Below are positions 42,701 through 49,180 of a stretch of 64,000 nucleotides of DNA, one piece after another. The notes beneath the pieces were generated by a model that was given only the letters and a program-made list of their open reading frames with translations, was not told the DNA's origin and searched no databases. This DNA comes from Actinomycetota bacterium (lineage in GTDB: Bacteria; Actinomycetota; Geothermincolia; Geothermincolales; RBG-13-55-18): positions 1-64,000 of the forward strand of contig JABLXL010000007.1 in the NCBI GenBank assembly GCA_013178005.1, given 5' to 3'. Every line of letters begins with the position of its first letter. Within the stretch, counting starts at the first letter, position 1. Both the position numbers and the translations under genes were made by a program.

Positions 42701-45323
42701 TCCTTACCTGGAGGTGAGCCCGAAGGCCTACCGACTGCGCATCCTCAACGCCGCCGACGACCGCTTCTTCAACCTCCAGCTCTACCAGGCGGACCCGGAC
42801 GCCATCACCCCGGACGGAAGGACCGGCACCGAGGTGCGGATGGTCCCCGCCGTGCCGACCCCCGGATACCCGGAGGGATGGCCGACGGACGGCAGGGAAG
42901 GCGGCGTGCCCGACCCCGCACTGGCCGGACCCGAGATGATACAGATCGGCAACGAAGGCGGTTTTCTGCCCGCCCCGGTGGTGCTACCAAATCTCCCCGT
43001 CGACTGGAACACCGACCCCACCACCTTCAACGCGGGCAACGTCAGCCAGGGAACCCTCATCCTGGGGCCTGCGGAGCGGGCCGACGTCATCGTGGACTTC
43101 TCGCAGTACGCGGGCAAGACCCTCATCCTCTACAACGACGCCCCCGCAGCTTTCCCGGCGCGCGACCCGCGTTACGACTACTACACCGGCGCCCCGGACC
43201 TCACCGATACCGGGGGCGCGCCCACCCCCCTCGCGGGATACGGCCCCAACATCCGCACGGTCATGCAGATAAGGGTGGCGGATTCCAAGCCGGCGCCGGC
43301 CTTCGACCTGGCGAGGCTCGAGGCGGCTTTCGCCTCCACCGCCACCAGACAAGGCGCCTTCGCCGCGTCCCAGGAGCCCATCATCGTGCCCAGCGCCGCC
43401 TACAACTCGGCTTACAACAAGTCCTTTCCCGAGGACCCCTACGCGCGCATCTACGACACGTCGCTCACCTTCTTCAACGGCCCGCTGCCAGGCCTGAAGC
43501 TGACCAGCGGGGGCAGCGGCTACACCTCGGCTCCCACCGTGACCATCACGGGCGGGGGCGGCACCGGCGCCACCGGTGAGACCCAGATATCTGGTGTCAC
43601 GGACGTCACCCTGACCAGCGGCGGAGCCGGATATACCTCCACTCCCGCGGTGGTCTTCACCGGCGGGGGCGGCAACGGGGCCGCGGCGTCCGCGCAGGTC
43701 TCAGGCGTGACCTCCATCACGGTCACCAACGGAGGCGGGGGATACACCTCGCCGCCCATCGTGCAGATCACCGGCGGGGGCGGCTCGGGCGCGACCGCGG
43801 AGGCACAGATCTCCGGCGTGACCGCCATCAACGTCACCGACGGCGGCATGGGATACACTGTGCCTCCAGATGTAACGCTGGTGGGAGGCGGCGGGAAGGG
43901 AGCCACCGCCACCGCGGTCATCGCCGGCGGATCCGTAGTCGCGGTCAACGTGACCAACGGCGGCAGCGGTTACACCAGCCCGCCCAGCGTGGTATTCAGC
44001 GGCGGAGACGGCATGGGCGCCATGGCCATGGCCGAGATACAGCTCGGCGCGGTCACAGGGATCGTGCTCACCAACGGGGGCAGCGGCTACACCGACAACC
44101 CCGACGTTACCCTGCTCAGCGGAGGCGGGGTGGGCGCGGCGGCCACGGCCACGGCGGCGCCGGGCGAGGTCACAGGCATCGTGCTCACCGACGGCGGCTC
44201 GGGATATACCTCGCCGCCCACTGTCACCTTCACCGGCGGCGGGGGCGCGGGCGCCACCGCCACCGCAACGGTGCAGCCGGGCTCGGTCACCGGTATCAAG
44301 CTGACCAGCGGCGGCAGCGGCTACGTCTCCGCCCCGACCGTTGCCCTCTCGGGGGGAGGCGGCACCGGCGCTTCGGCCGAGGCGGTGGGAATTACCATTC
44401 CTTTCCAGGCCAAGGCCATCCAGGACGAAATGGGCGAGGCATATGACACGGAGTACGGCAGGATGAGCGGGTTCCTGGGCCTGGAGCTCTCCAACCTCGG
44501 CGGTCTGAACCGCGGGTTCATCCTCTACCCCTTCCTGTCTCCGCCCGTGGACATCCTCGTGGACAACCTGAGCGTCTCGCAGCCGGTCGCGGGGGACAAC
44601 ACCCAGATCTGGAAGATCACCCATAACGGCGTGGACACCCACACCCTGCACTGGCACCTGGTCAACGTGCAGGTCATCAACCGCGTGGCATGGGACAATA
44701 TCATCATCCCGCCCGACCCCAACGAGCTGGGATGGAAGGAAACGGTGAGGGTGAACCCCCTCGAGGACATCATCGTCGCCATCAGGCCGGTGGCACCTGA
44801 CCTGCCCTTCGAGGTCCCCAACAGCATACGCCCCATCGATCCCACTATGCCGCTGGGCAGCACCCTGCGGGGAGGTCCAGGTGGGCTCTTCGATACCAAC
44901 GCCAACCCGGTGGTCATCACCAACGAGCTGGTCAACTTCGGCTGGGAGTACGTGCTCCACTGCCACCTGCTCTCCCACGAGGAGATGGACATGATGCACG
45001 CCATGCCCTTCGCTACGGCGCCTCGGGCGCCCACTGATCTCACCGCCACGGTTGACGCATCCGGGGTGATCCTGGCGTGGAGCGACAACTCGGTGGCTGA
45101 GACGAGCTACGTGGTCGAATGGGCAGAGGATCAGGGAGGTCCATGGAACGTGCTGGCCGAGTTGCCGGCAAACACCGTCACCTACACCGACACTTCCACC
45201 TTTACCGGAACCAGGTACTACCGCGTCTTCGCGAGAAACACGGTGGGGAGCTTGGTGCCCGCCTTCCCGACCGCGAACGCCGACTCGGCGACCTCGAACA
45301 CGGCCAGCGCAACGCTGCTCTGA
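39777..45323 (+). CDS. Giant secreted multicopper oxidase with repeat modules and an inserted Gly-rich repeat domain
   Basis: An 1848-residue exported protein starting at the ATG at 39777 behind GGAGG. The signal peptide ends near residue 27 (PLPALA). Four modules of about 110 residues follow (beginning near 153, 265, 375 and 486), each starting YFAEGT and ending VAERPMYFNYKGAWTGGH. The oxidase part keeps all four copper motifs: HLHG (738-741), YHDH (817-820), HTLHWH (1622-1627) and HCHLLSHEEMDMM (1728-1740). Between the second and third cupredoxin regions sit eight Gly-rich repeats of about 37 residues (about 1240-1539). A fibronectin-III-like domain (about 1745-1845) ends the protein. Likely oxidises metals or phenols at the cell surface. 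Confidence 0.92.
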   Translation: MRIHKLASWVCLLFAATLVLGPLPALAEGRRRSGAAGDSADLTYLAPEGAPNVTAAGSSIAGAQPAGALETDVEADGYSAAQTTPPEQQARISQEEREAAADRAKAAGLDFKAAMNGDHVLDPNATPHYFGPYPNYALSPLPEAVTETKLAEFYFAEGTARPGFEPYICIQNTGDSVADIKVTYMLGDGNTQEQAFSVLGNSRFTVIVKSLLGEGEDVAHDFSAKVECTNGRYIVAERPMYFNYKGAWTGGHDVVGATAPAPAFYFAEGTTRPNFEPYICIQNPGDTDAAVTITYMQGDGSVQQQSFDVMGNSRYTVNVKDFLGEGEDASHDFSAKVECTNGQDIVAERPMYFNYKGAWTGGHDVVGATAPAQTFYFAEGTTRPDFDPYICIQNPGDADAEVTITYMLGDGSLATQLLTVPAHSRATAQPRDKLGTGEDVAHDFSAKVECTNGQDIVAERPMYFNYKGAWTGGHDVVGATAPNTAYYFAEGTTRSDFDPYLCIQNPGLVDAEVAITYMKGDGTNAVQNVKVGKGSRVTVTPRTVLGTGEDIAHDFSAVVECTNGQQIVAERPMYFNYQGAWTGGHNVVGFSFETVISVTEGTGMRKFVDKLPGIGAANANNLGQYVPVAVPDRTTYPGSDYYEIELGQYTEQLHSDLPPTTLRGYRQTNTNDPKVKKFTYTGPMIVAQKDRPVRIKFTNNLPTGEGGDLFLPVDPTVMGAGMGPDGMSMYTENRATIHLHGGYTPWISDGTPHQWITPAGESTPYPKGVSVQYVPDMWFDAGGNPVPEGTPGASNDPGPGSMTFYYTNQQSARLMFYHDHAFGITRLNVYAGEASLYMLQDPVEQDLVNQGIIPKDQIPLMVQDKTFVPDDMQLAMQDPTWNKEKWGGKGNLWLPHVYMPNQNPADPGGLNAFGRWSYGPWFWPPTQNIAHGPVPNPYYDPVNAPWEPPEIPGTPNPSMAMESFMDTPVVNGTAYPYLEVSPKAYRLRILNAADDRFFNLQLYQADPDAITPDGRTGTEVRMVPAVPTPGYPEGWPTDGREGGVPDPALAGPEMIQIGNEGGFLPAPVVLPNLPVDWNTDPTTFNAGNVSQGTLILGPAERADVIVDFSQYAGKTLILYNDAPAAFPARDPRYDYYTGAPDLTDTGGAPTPLAGYGPNIRTVMQIRVADSKPAPAFDLARLEAAFASTATRQGAFAASQEPIIVPSAAYNSAYNKSFPEDPYARIYDTSLTFFNGPLPGLKLTSGGSGYTSAPTVTITGGGGTGATGETQISGVTDVTLTSGGAGYTSTPAVVFTGGGGNGAAASAQVSGVTSITVTNGGGGYTSPPIVQITGGGGSGATAEAQISGVTAINVTDGGMGYTVPPDVTLVGGGGKGATATAVIAGGSVVAVNVTNGGSGYTSPPSVVFSGGDGMGAMAMAEIQLGAVTGIVLTNGGSGYTDNPDVTLLSGGGVGAAATATAAPGEVTGIVLTDGGSGYTSPPTVTFTGGGGAGATATATVQPGSVTGIKLTSGGSGYVSAPTVALSGGGGTGASAEAVGITIPFQAKAIQDEMGEAYDTEYGRMSGFLGLELSNLGGLNRGFILYPFLSPPVDILVDNLSVSQPVAGDNTQIWKITHNGVDTHTLHWHLVNVQVINRVAWDNIIIPPDPNELGWKETVRVNPLEDIIVAIRPVAPDLPFEVPNSIRPIDPTMPLGSTLRGGPGGLFDTNANPVVITNELVNFGWEYVLHCHLLSHEEMDMMHAMPFATAPRAPTDLTATVDASGVILAWSDNSVAETSYVVEWAEDQGGPWNVLAELPANTVTYTDTSTFTGTRYYRVFARNTVGSLVPAFPTANADSATSNTASATLL
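43490..44390 (+). repeat. Eight Gly-rich coding repeats inserted in the multicopper oxidase
   Basis: Tandem units of about 111-117 bases encode a pattern GGSGYTSPPTV-x-xGGGGxGA-xA. They differ at the base level but keep the protein pattern. Confidence 0.85.
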
Positions 45324-45776
45324 GATATACGACCAACGGTACAGGATACCCGCTCCAAAAGGGGCGGGTATCCGCTTTCAGCGCGGGCATGCCTGTTCCC
45401 CGTTGAAGGTCCAGGCATGCATTTCCTGAAGGTCTATTAAGGAGCCGATCGATTATCGCAGGATAGTCCCGCGGCGGGCGCCGCCATGCCCAACCTTGCG
45501 ACGTCCGGGTAAGATTGCTATACGATCGAGGCCCCCCTGCATGCCGTGAAGCGGAGGCACGCCCTGTATGAGGAGCAGATGCCTCGCACGACCATCGGCG
45601 GCTTATCTTCCGTCAAGAAAGAGCCGGTCGGCCCCGGCCGGGATCACGCTCTCTCCCGCCAACCACCCCATAGCCGGGATTTGGATATGGCGGGGGTCAT
45701 GTTCCCGTCAGCGCCACGGGTTATACTGGCTGAAGCGATGCTCGCAACACCTGCCATCGCGAACGGAGGGTGTCGT
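45324..45776. other. Intergenic region with two hairpins and promoter-like sites
   Basis: After the terminator at 45344 a second hairpin occurs, GCATGCCTG (45387-45395) with CAGGCATGC (45412-45420). TTGCGA, a 17-base spacer and TATACG lie near 45497-45525, and a TATACT is at 45722-45727. Any could drive the exonuclease gene. The frame from 45546 to 45776 is only an upstream extension of that gene. Confidence 0.45.
45344..45373 (+). terminator. Terminator of the multicopper oxidase gene
   Basis: GGATACCCGC, a 10-base loop, then GCGGGTATCC: a perfect 10-bp stem 20 bases after the stop codon, followed by GCTTTCA. Confidence 0.7.
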
Positions 45777-46595
45777 ATGAGGAGCCATCCAGGAGACCGG
45801 GGAACGGTCTTTTGCGCGGTTGACGTGGAGACCTCGGGCCTTTTCATGGGCAGCAGGCTGGTGGAGATAGGCGCGGTGAGGTTCTCCGCGCAAGGAGCGC
45901 TGGACGAATTCCACACCCTGGTCGACCCCGGAGAGCCCATACGGAAGGACGCGACCGACATCCACGGAATAACCGACGCGATGGTGAAGGGCTGCCCCCA
46001 TCCCGACGAGGTGATGGAGGAATTCCTCGACTACCTGGAGGGCGCCGTCCTCCTGGCCCACAACGCCCGTTTCGACGTGAGCGTCATAGGATCGGAGCTG
46101 GCCCGGGCCGGCCTGGATCCTCCATCAAACCACGTTGTGGACACGGTGCTCCTGGCGAGATCCGCCTTTCCGGGTCTGCCCGACTACCGGCTTGGAACGG
46201 TGGCTAGGTGCCTGGGGATCGTCCAGGACCAACAACACCGCGGGCTGCCGGATGCCCTCGTGGCCATGCATATCTTCCTGCGTTCTCTCGACGGCTCGCC
46301 GGTCCCTCGGCGCGTGGAGGACATACCCGGGTACCTGGGCCATTTTTCCGACATCTCGCCGAGGCTGGAACTGGAGCTGAGAGGCACCGCCCGCGACCTT
46401 ATGGTCCTGGCGAATAGGAAGGCGGTGGTGGAGATGATCTACGACGGCGGATCCTCACCGGGCATGCCGCGCATGGTGACACCGCTCCAGGTGTGGGGCG
46501 GCGAGGACTATGGGTATTTCCGCGCCTACTGCCATCGTTCCGGCACGGTGAAGACCTACCGCATCGACCGCGTGCTGGAGCTCCGCCTGCCGTAG
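45777..46595 (+). CDS. DnaQ-like 3'-5' exonuclease fused to a WYL-like domain
   Basis: A 272-residue protein. The exonuclease domain (about 10-180) has the DEDDh motifs: FCAVDVETSGL (D16, E18), AHNARFDVSVIG, and HRGLPDAL near the end, as in DNA polymerase III epsilon and related nucleases. The last 55 residues (VVEMIYDGG, TPLQVWGGEDYGYFRAYCH, YRIDRVLEL) match the strand pattern of a WYL domain, which usually senses nucleic acid or nucleotides in regulators. Start at the ATG at 45777 behind ACGGAGGG. It may be a DNA-damage or defence-related nuclease; no known system surrounds it. Confidence 0.82.
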   Translation: MRSHPGDRGTVFCAVDVETSGLFMGSRLVEIGAVRFSAQGALDEFHTLVDPGEPIRKDATDIHGITDAMVKGCPHPDEVMEEFLDYLEGAVLLAHNARFDVSVIGSELARAGLDPPSNHVVDTVLLARSAFPGLPDYRLGTVARCLGIVQDQQHRGLPDALVAMHIFLRSLDGSPVPRRVEDIPGYLGHFSDISPRLELELRGTARDLMVLANRKAVVEMIYDGGSSPGMPRMVTPLQVWGGEDYGYFRAYCHRSGTVKTYRIDRVLELRLP

Positions 46596-46646
46596 GGAGC
46601 GGCGCTAAGCCGCATGGGGTATGGAACCCGGGTCGTATCTTGACCC

Positions 46647-46725
46647 GGGTCGTGTCTTGACTTTTTTGTTCCGGGAAGACTTTGGGTGTTTGTTTTCCGC
46701 CCCGGCGGAATGAAAAAGTAAAGAG
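46647..46725. repeat. Palindromic element L1 (right end truncated)
   Basis: First copy of the left cluster. It starts with the arm GGGTCGTGTCTTGACTTTTT and loses the last 7-9 bases of the right arm after AAAAAGTAAAG. A partial arm also lies just before it at 46628-46642. Confidence 0.85.
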
Positions 46726-46743
46726 AGGATCGGGTATGAACCC

Positions 46744-46829
46744 GGGTCGTGTCTTGACTTTTTTGTTCCGGGAAGACTTTGGGTGTTTGTTTTCCGCCCC
46801 GGCGGAATGAAAAAGTAAAGACACGACCC
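46744..46829. repeat. Palindromic element L2 (86 bp, complete)
   Basis: Arms of 20 bases, GGGTCGTGTCTTGACTTTTT and the inverse of GGGTCGTGTCTTTACTTTTT, with one mismatch. Inner TTCCG/CGGAA extends the stem. The apex has a CCGCC/GGCGG mini-hairpin. Confidence 0.9.
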
Positions 46830-46866
46830 CACGCCCGGGTATGCGACCGGGTCGTGGTATGCGACC

Positions 46867-46952
46867 GGGTCGTATCTTGACTTTTTTGTTCCGGGAAGAC
46901 TTTGGATATATGGCTTGCGCTGCGGCGGAATGAAAAAGTAAAGACACGACCC
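46867..46952. repeat. Palindromic element L3 (86 bp, variant apex)
   Basis: Same arms with one change (GTATCTT). The apex differs from L2 around 46913-46921, weakening the CCGCC/GGCGG pairing. Confidence 0.9.
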
Positions 46953-47037
46953 CACGTTCACATATAATTGAACGTGATCGAACGGCATGTTCGGCAAAAC
47001 GACCGGTTGGGATTCCGCGCTCATCAGGAGGTGCAAG

Positions 47038-48081
47038 ATGACGGTTTCCGGCAACGGAAAGACGCTTTCGGAGGTCATGCGCGATCTCGAGGCGATCCCC
47101 TTCCGCCCGCGGCCCCTGGGCGGGAGGGCCAGCACATGCCTTGGTTTCTCCGCCGATGCCCTGCCCATGTTGCTCGACACCCGCCGCGCCACCGCCTGCA
47201 AACTCTACCCCTATCCGCACTCCTTCCGCTCCGTCACCTTCACCTCGCTGGACGGCACCCCGCTGGCGGGCAAGCTGGCCCTTCACGGCGACGGCACACC
47301 GCGGCCGGGCCTCGTCTTCTGCCACGGAGTCTTCGGGAGCAAGAACCAGAATTACATCCGCAGCGTGGCCGTAAAGGCGCACCGGGAATGGGGCTATAAC
47401 GTCCTGGCCCTGGACACGCGCGGTTTCGGGGAGAGCCGCTACCTTAGCGACGCCATGGTAACCGGAGGCTGGAAGGAGGGCGAGGATGTCATCGCCGCCG
47501 CCCGCTTCCTCGGCGGTTTCGCCCAGGTCACCACGGTGGGGGTCTCCGGCTACAGTATGGGCGCTGCGGCCGCCATGATCGCCGCGGGCATGGACGGGGG
47601 GGAGCATATAACCGGAGGGGTGCTGGCATGGAACGGCACCTCCGATACCCGCGGCATGATAGAGTTCATCTCCAGGCCGCCCATGCCATGGCAGCCCTTC
47701 TTCATCGCCTACCCCCTTTTCAAGGCATGCCTGGTCCTCAAGCTCTCCGGATGGAAGGGATACGAGCACATAAGGGATTTTACCTCCATGTTCTCCGCCG
47801 CCTGCAGAGATTATTACGGCGTTGACGAAGACGAAGCCTACCGCAAGGCTTCACCGGGAAGCTATGTGCATGGCATCCGCATACCCACCGTGCACATCCA
47901 CGCCCAGGACGACCCCATCGTTCCGGTTCGTGAGGCGGAGATGAACAGCGACGCCGCACGGGACAACCCGCATTTCCGCGTCTGGATACTGCCGCGCGGA
48001 GGTCATTGCGCCTTCACGGCCGTGGACAGGGCCTGGTACGAGGGAGTGCTGCGCGGTTTTTTCTCCGCCTGGGCCTCCTGA
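47038..48081 (+). CDS. alpha/beta hydrolase flanked by palindromic repeat clusters
   Basis: A 347-residue hydrolase of the YheT-like group (large alpha/beta hydrolases). The oxyanion motif is CHGVFGSKNQNY, the strand-4 loop DTRGFGES, the nucleophile elbow GYSMGA (Ser at about 181) and the catalytic His in RGGHCAF near the end, with Asp in AQDDPIVP. Probably an esterase of the cytoplasm. Start at the ATG at 47038 behind AGGAGGTG. Matching clusters of three 86-bp palindromes lie on both sides, within 86 bases upstream and starting 8 bases after the stop. Confidence 0.88.
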   Translation: MTVSGNGKTLSEVMRDLEAIPFRPRPLGGRASTCLGFSADALPMLLDTRRATACKLYPYPHSFRSVTFTSLDGTPLAGKLALHGDGTPRPGLVFCHGVFGSKNQNYIRSVAVKAHREWGYNVLALDTRGFGESRYLSDAMVTGGWKEGEDVIAAARFLGGFAQVTTVGVSGYSMGAAAAMIAAGMDGGEHITGGVLAWNGTSDTRGMIEFISRPPMPWQPFFIAYPLFKACLVLKLSGWKGYEHIRDFTSMFSAACRDYYGVDEDEAYRKASPGSYVHGIRIPTVHIHAQDDPIVPVREAEMNSDAARDNPHFRVWILPRGGHCAFTAVDRAWYEGVLRGFFSAWAS

Positions 48082-48088
48082 TGAACCC

Positions 48089-48165
48089 GGGTCGTGTCTT
48101 GACTTTTTTGTTCCGAGACCACGAAGGATGTTTGTTTTCCGCCCCGGCGGAATGAAAAAGTAAAG
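48089..48165. repeat. Palindromic element R1 (right end truncated)
   Basis: Counterpart of L1, truncated at the same place (AAAAAGTAAAG); the apex reads GAGACCACGAAGGATG instead of GGGAAGACTTTGGGTG. Confidence 0.85.
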
Positions 48166-48185
48166 GTACATCCGGGTATGAACCC

Positions 48186-48271
48186 GGGTCGTGTCTTGAC
48201 TTTTTTGTTCCGGGATGAGGTTGGGTGTTTGTCTTCCGCCCCGGCGGAATGAAAAAGTAAAGACACGACCC
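48186..48271. repeat. Palindromic element R2 (86 bp, complete)
   Basis: Counterpart of L2 with identical arms and a slightly changed apex (GGGATGAGGTTGGGTG). Confidence 0.9.
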
Positions 48272-48326
48272 CACGCCCGGGTACGACCCCACGCCCGGGT
48301 ATGCGACCGGGTCGTGGTATGCGACC

Positions 48327-48412
48327 GGGTCGTGTCTTGACTTTTTTGTTCCGAGACCACGAAGGATATTTGTCTTCCGCCCCGGCGGAATGAAAAAGTA
48401 AAGACACGACCC
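48327..48412. repeat. Palindromic element R3 (86 bp, complete)
   Basis: Counterpart of L3 with perfect consensus arms. The linker before it holds an extra 18 bases relative to the left cluster. Confidence 0.9.
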
Positions 48413-48507
48413 CACGTGCGGGTATATTCCACCACCTCCAGGGAAAAATAACAGCGGCATAAGAGACGGCACACAGTCAACGGCACGGTCAGGCACGGAG
48501 GTGAGAC

Positions 48508-48996
48508 ATGTCCAGGGAGAGCAAGGTGCTGAAGGTTGGTGACAGGGCTCCGGAGTTCAGGCTTCCGGATGCCGCTACGGGCGAGGAGGTTGCCCTTTCC
48601 GACTTACTGGACCGTCCCTTGATGATCTACTTCGGCAGGGGCACCTGGTGACCGCACTGCCGCGAGTATATGGGTCATATACAGGACATCCTGCCGGAAC
48701 TGGAAAAACGCGGCGCGCGTGCGGTGGTCATCCTTGCCGAAAAGTTGGAACGTATCCGGGAATACCTCAGGAAAAAGCCTTTTCCCTTCCCCGTGCTCTC
48801 CGACGCGAGGCGCACGGTGGTCAAGGAATACGGCGTCTACGTGCGGGTCAATTTTGAGTCAGTGCACATCGCGCGCCCCGCAAACTTCGTGCTGGACAGC
48901 GGGGGAATTATAAGATACATCTTCATCGCGAGTATCCAGACGGAGTACCCACCCGACGAGGAAATACTGGCGGCCATCGACGAGGCCGCAGGGTAA
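48508..48996 (+). CDS. Peroxiredoxin-like selenoprotein (in-frame TGA read as selenocysteine)
   Basis: A 162-residue AhpC/TSA-type protein with ATG at 48508 behind cacggaggtgag. The frame is open from ATG to TAA except for one TGA at 48649-48651 (codon 48). The surrounding sequence reads IYFGRGTW-U-PHCREYM. Relatives in this family have a catalytic Cys in the matching RGxWCPxC motif, so the TGA stands exactly at the peroxidatic position and leaves the second Cys of a UxxC pair. Downstream codons continue the thioredoxin fold (VVILAEKLERIREYL, FVLDSGGIIRYI). A SECIS-like hairpin follows at 48666. It would reduce peroxides. The alternative is a recent nonsense mutation. Confidence 0.82.
48666..48682 (+). 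promoter_or_regulatory. Bacterial SECIS-like hairpin
   Basis: GTATATG-GGT-CATATAC forms a perfect 7-bp stem whose loop starts with G. The loop begins 21 bases after the TGA, inside the usual bacterial SECIS window. Confidence 0.65.
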
Positions 48997-49180
48997 GGCG
49001 GTTCGTCCCCCAGCCATACCGAACCCGGCAAACCCTTTGACGGTGCCGTATCTTGGGTTTATATTTTAGGCATACATTGCCGGGGGAAGCGTCTGGTATG
49101 TGGGTCACGACACCAAGCGAGGACGCCTGCGACCGGGAGCTTCCCACGTTATGGGGGAACCGCTGGAAACGATTGGGGGG

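Noticed and set aside
46628-48412. CRISPR array around the hydrolase gene
   Set aside because: The units are long palindromes with variable apices and irregular linkers, and they are split by a gene, so they do not follow repeat-spacer order.
48670-48996. Separate 108-residue plus-strand gene starting after the TGA
   Set aside because: Its start has no ribosome site and lies in the SECIS-like hairpin region; it is the C-terminal part of the probable selenoprotein.
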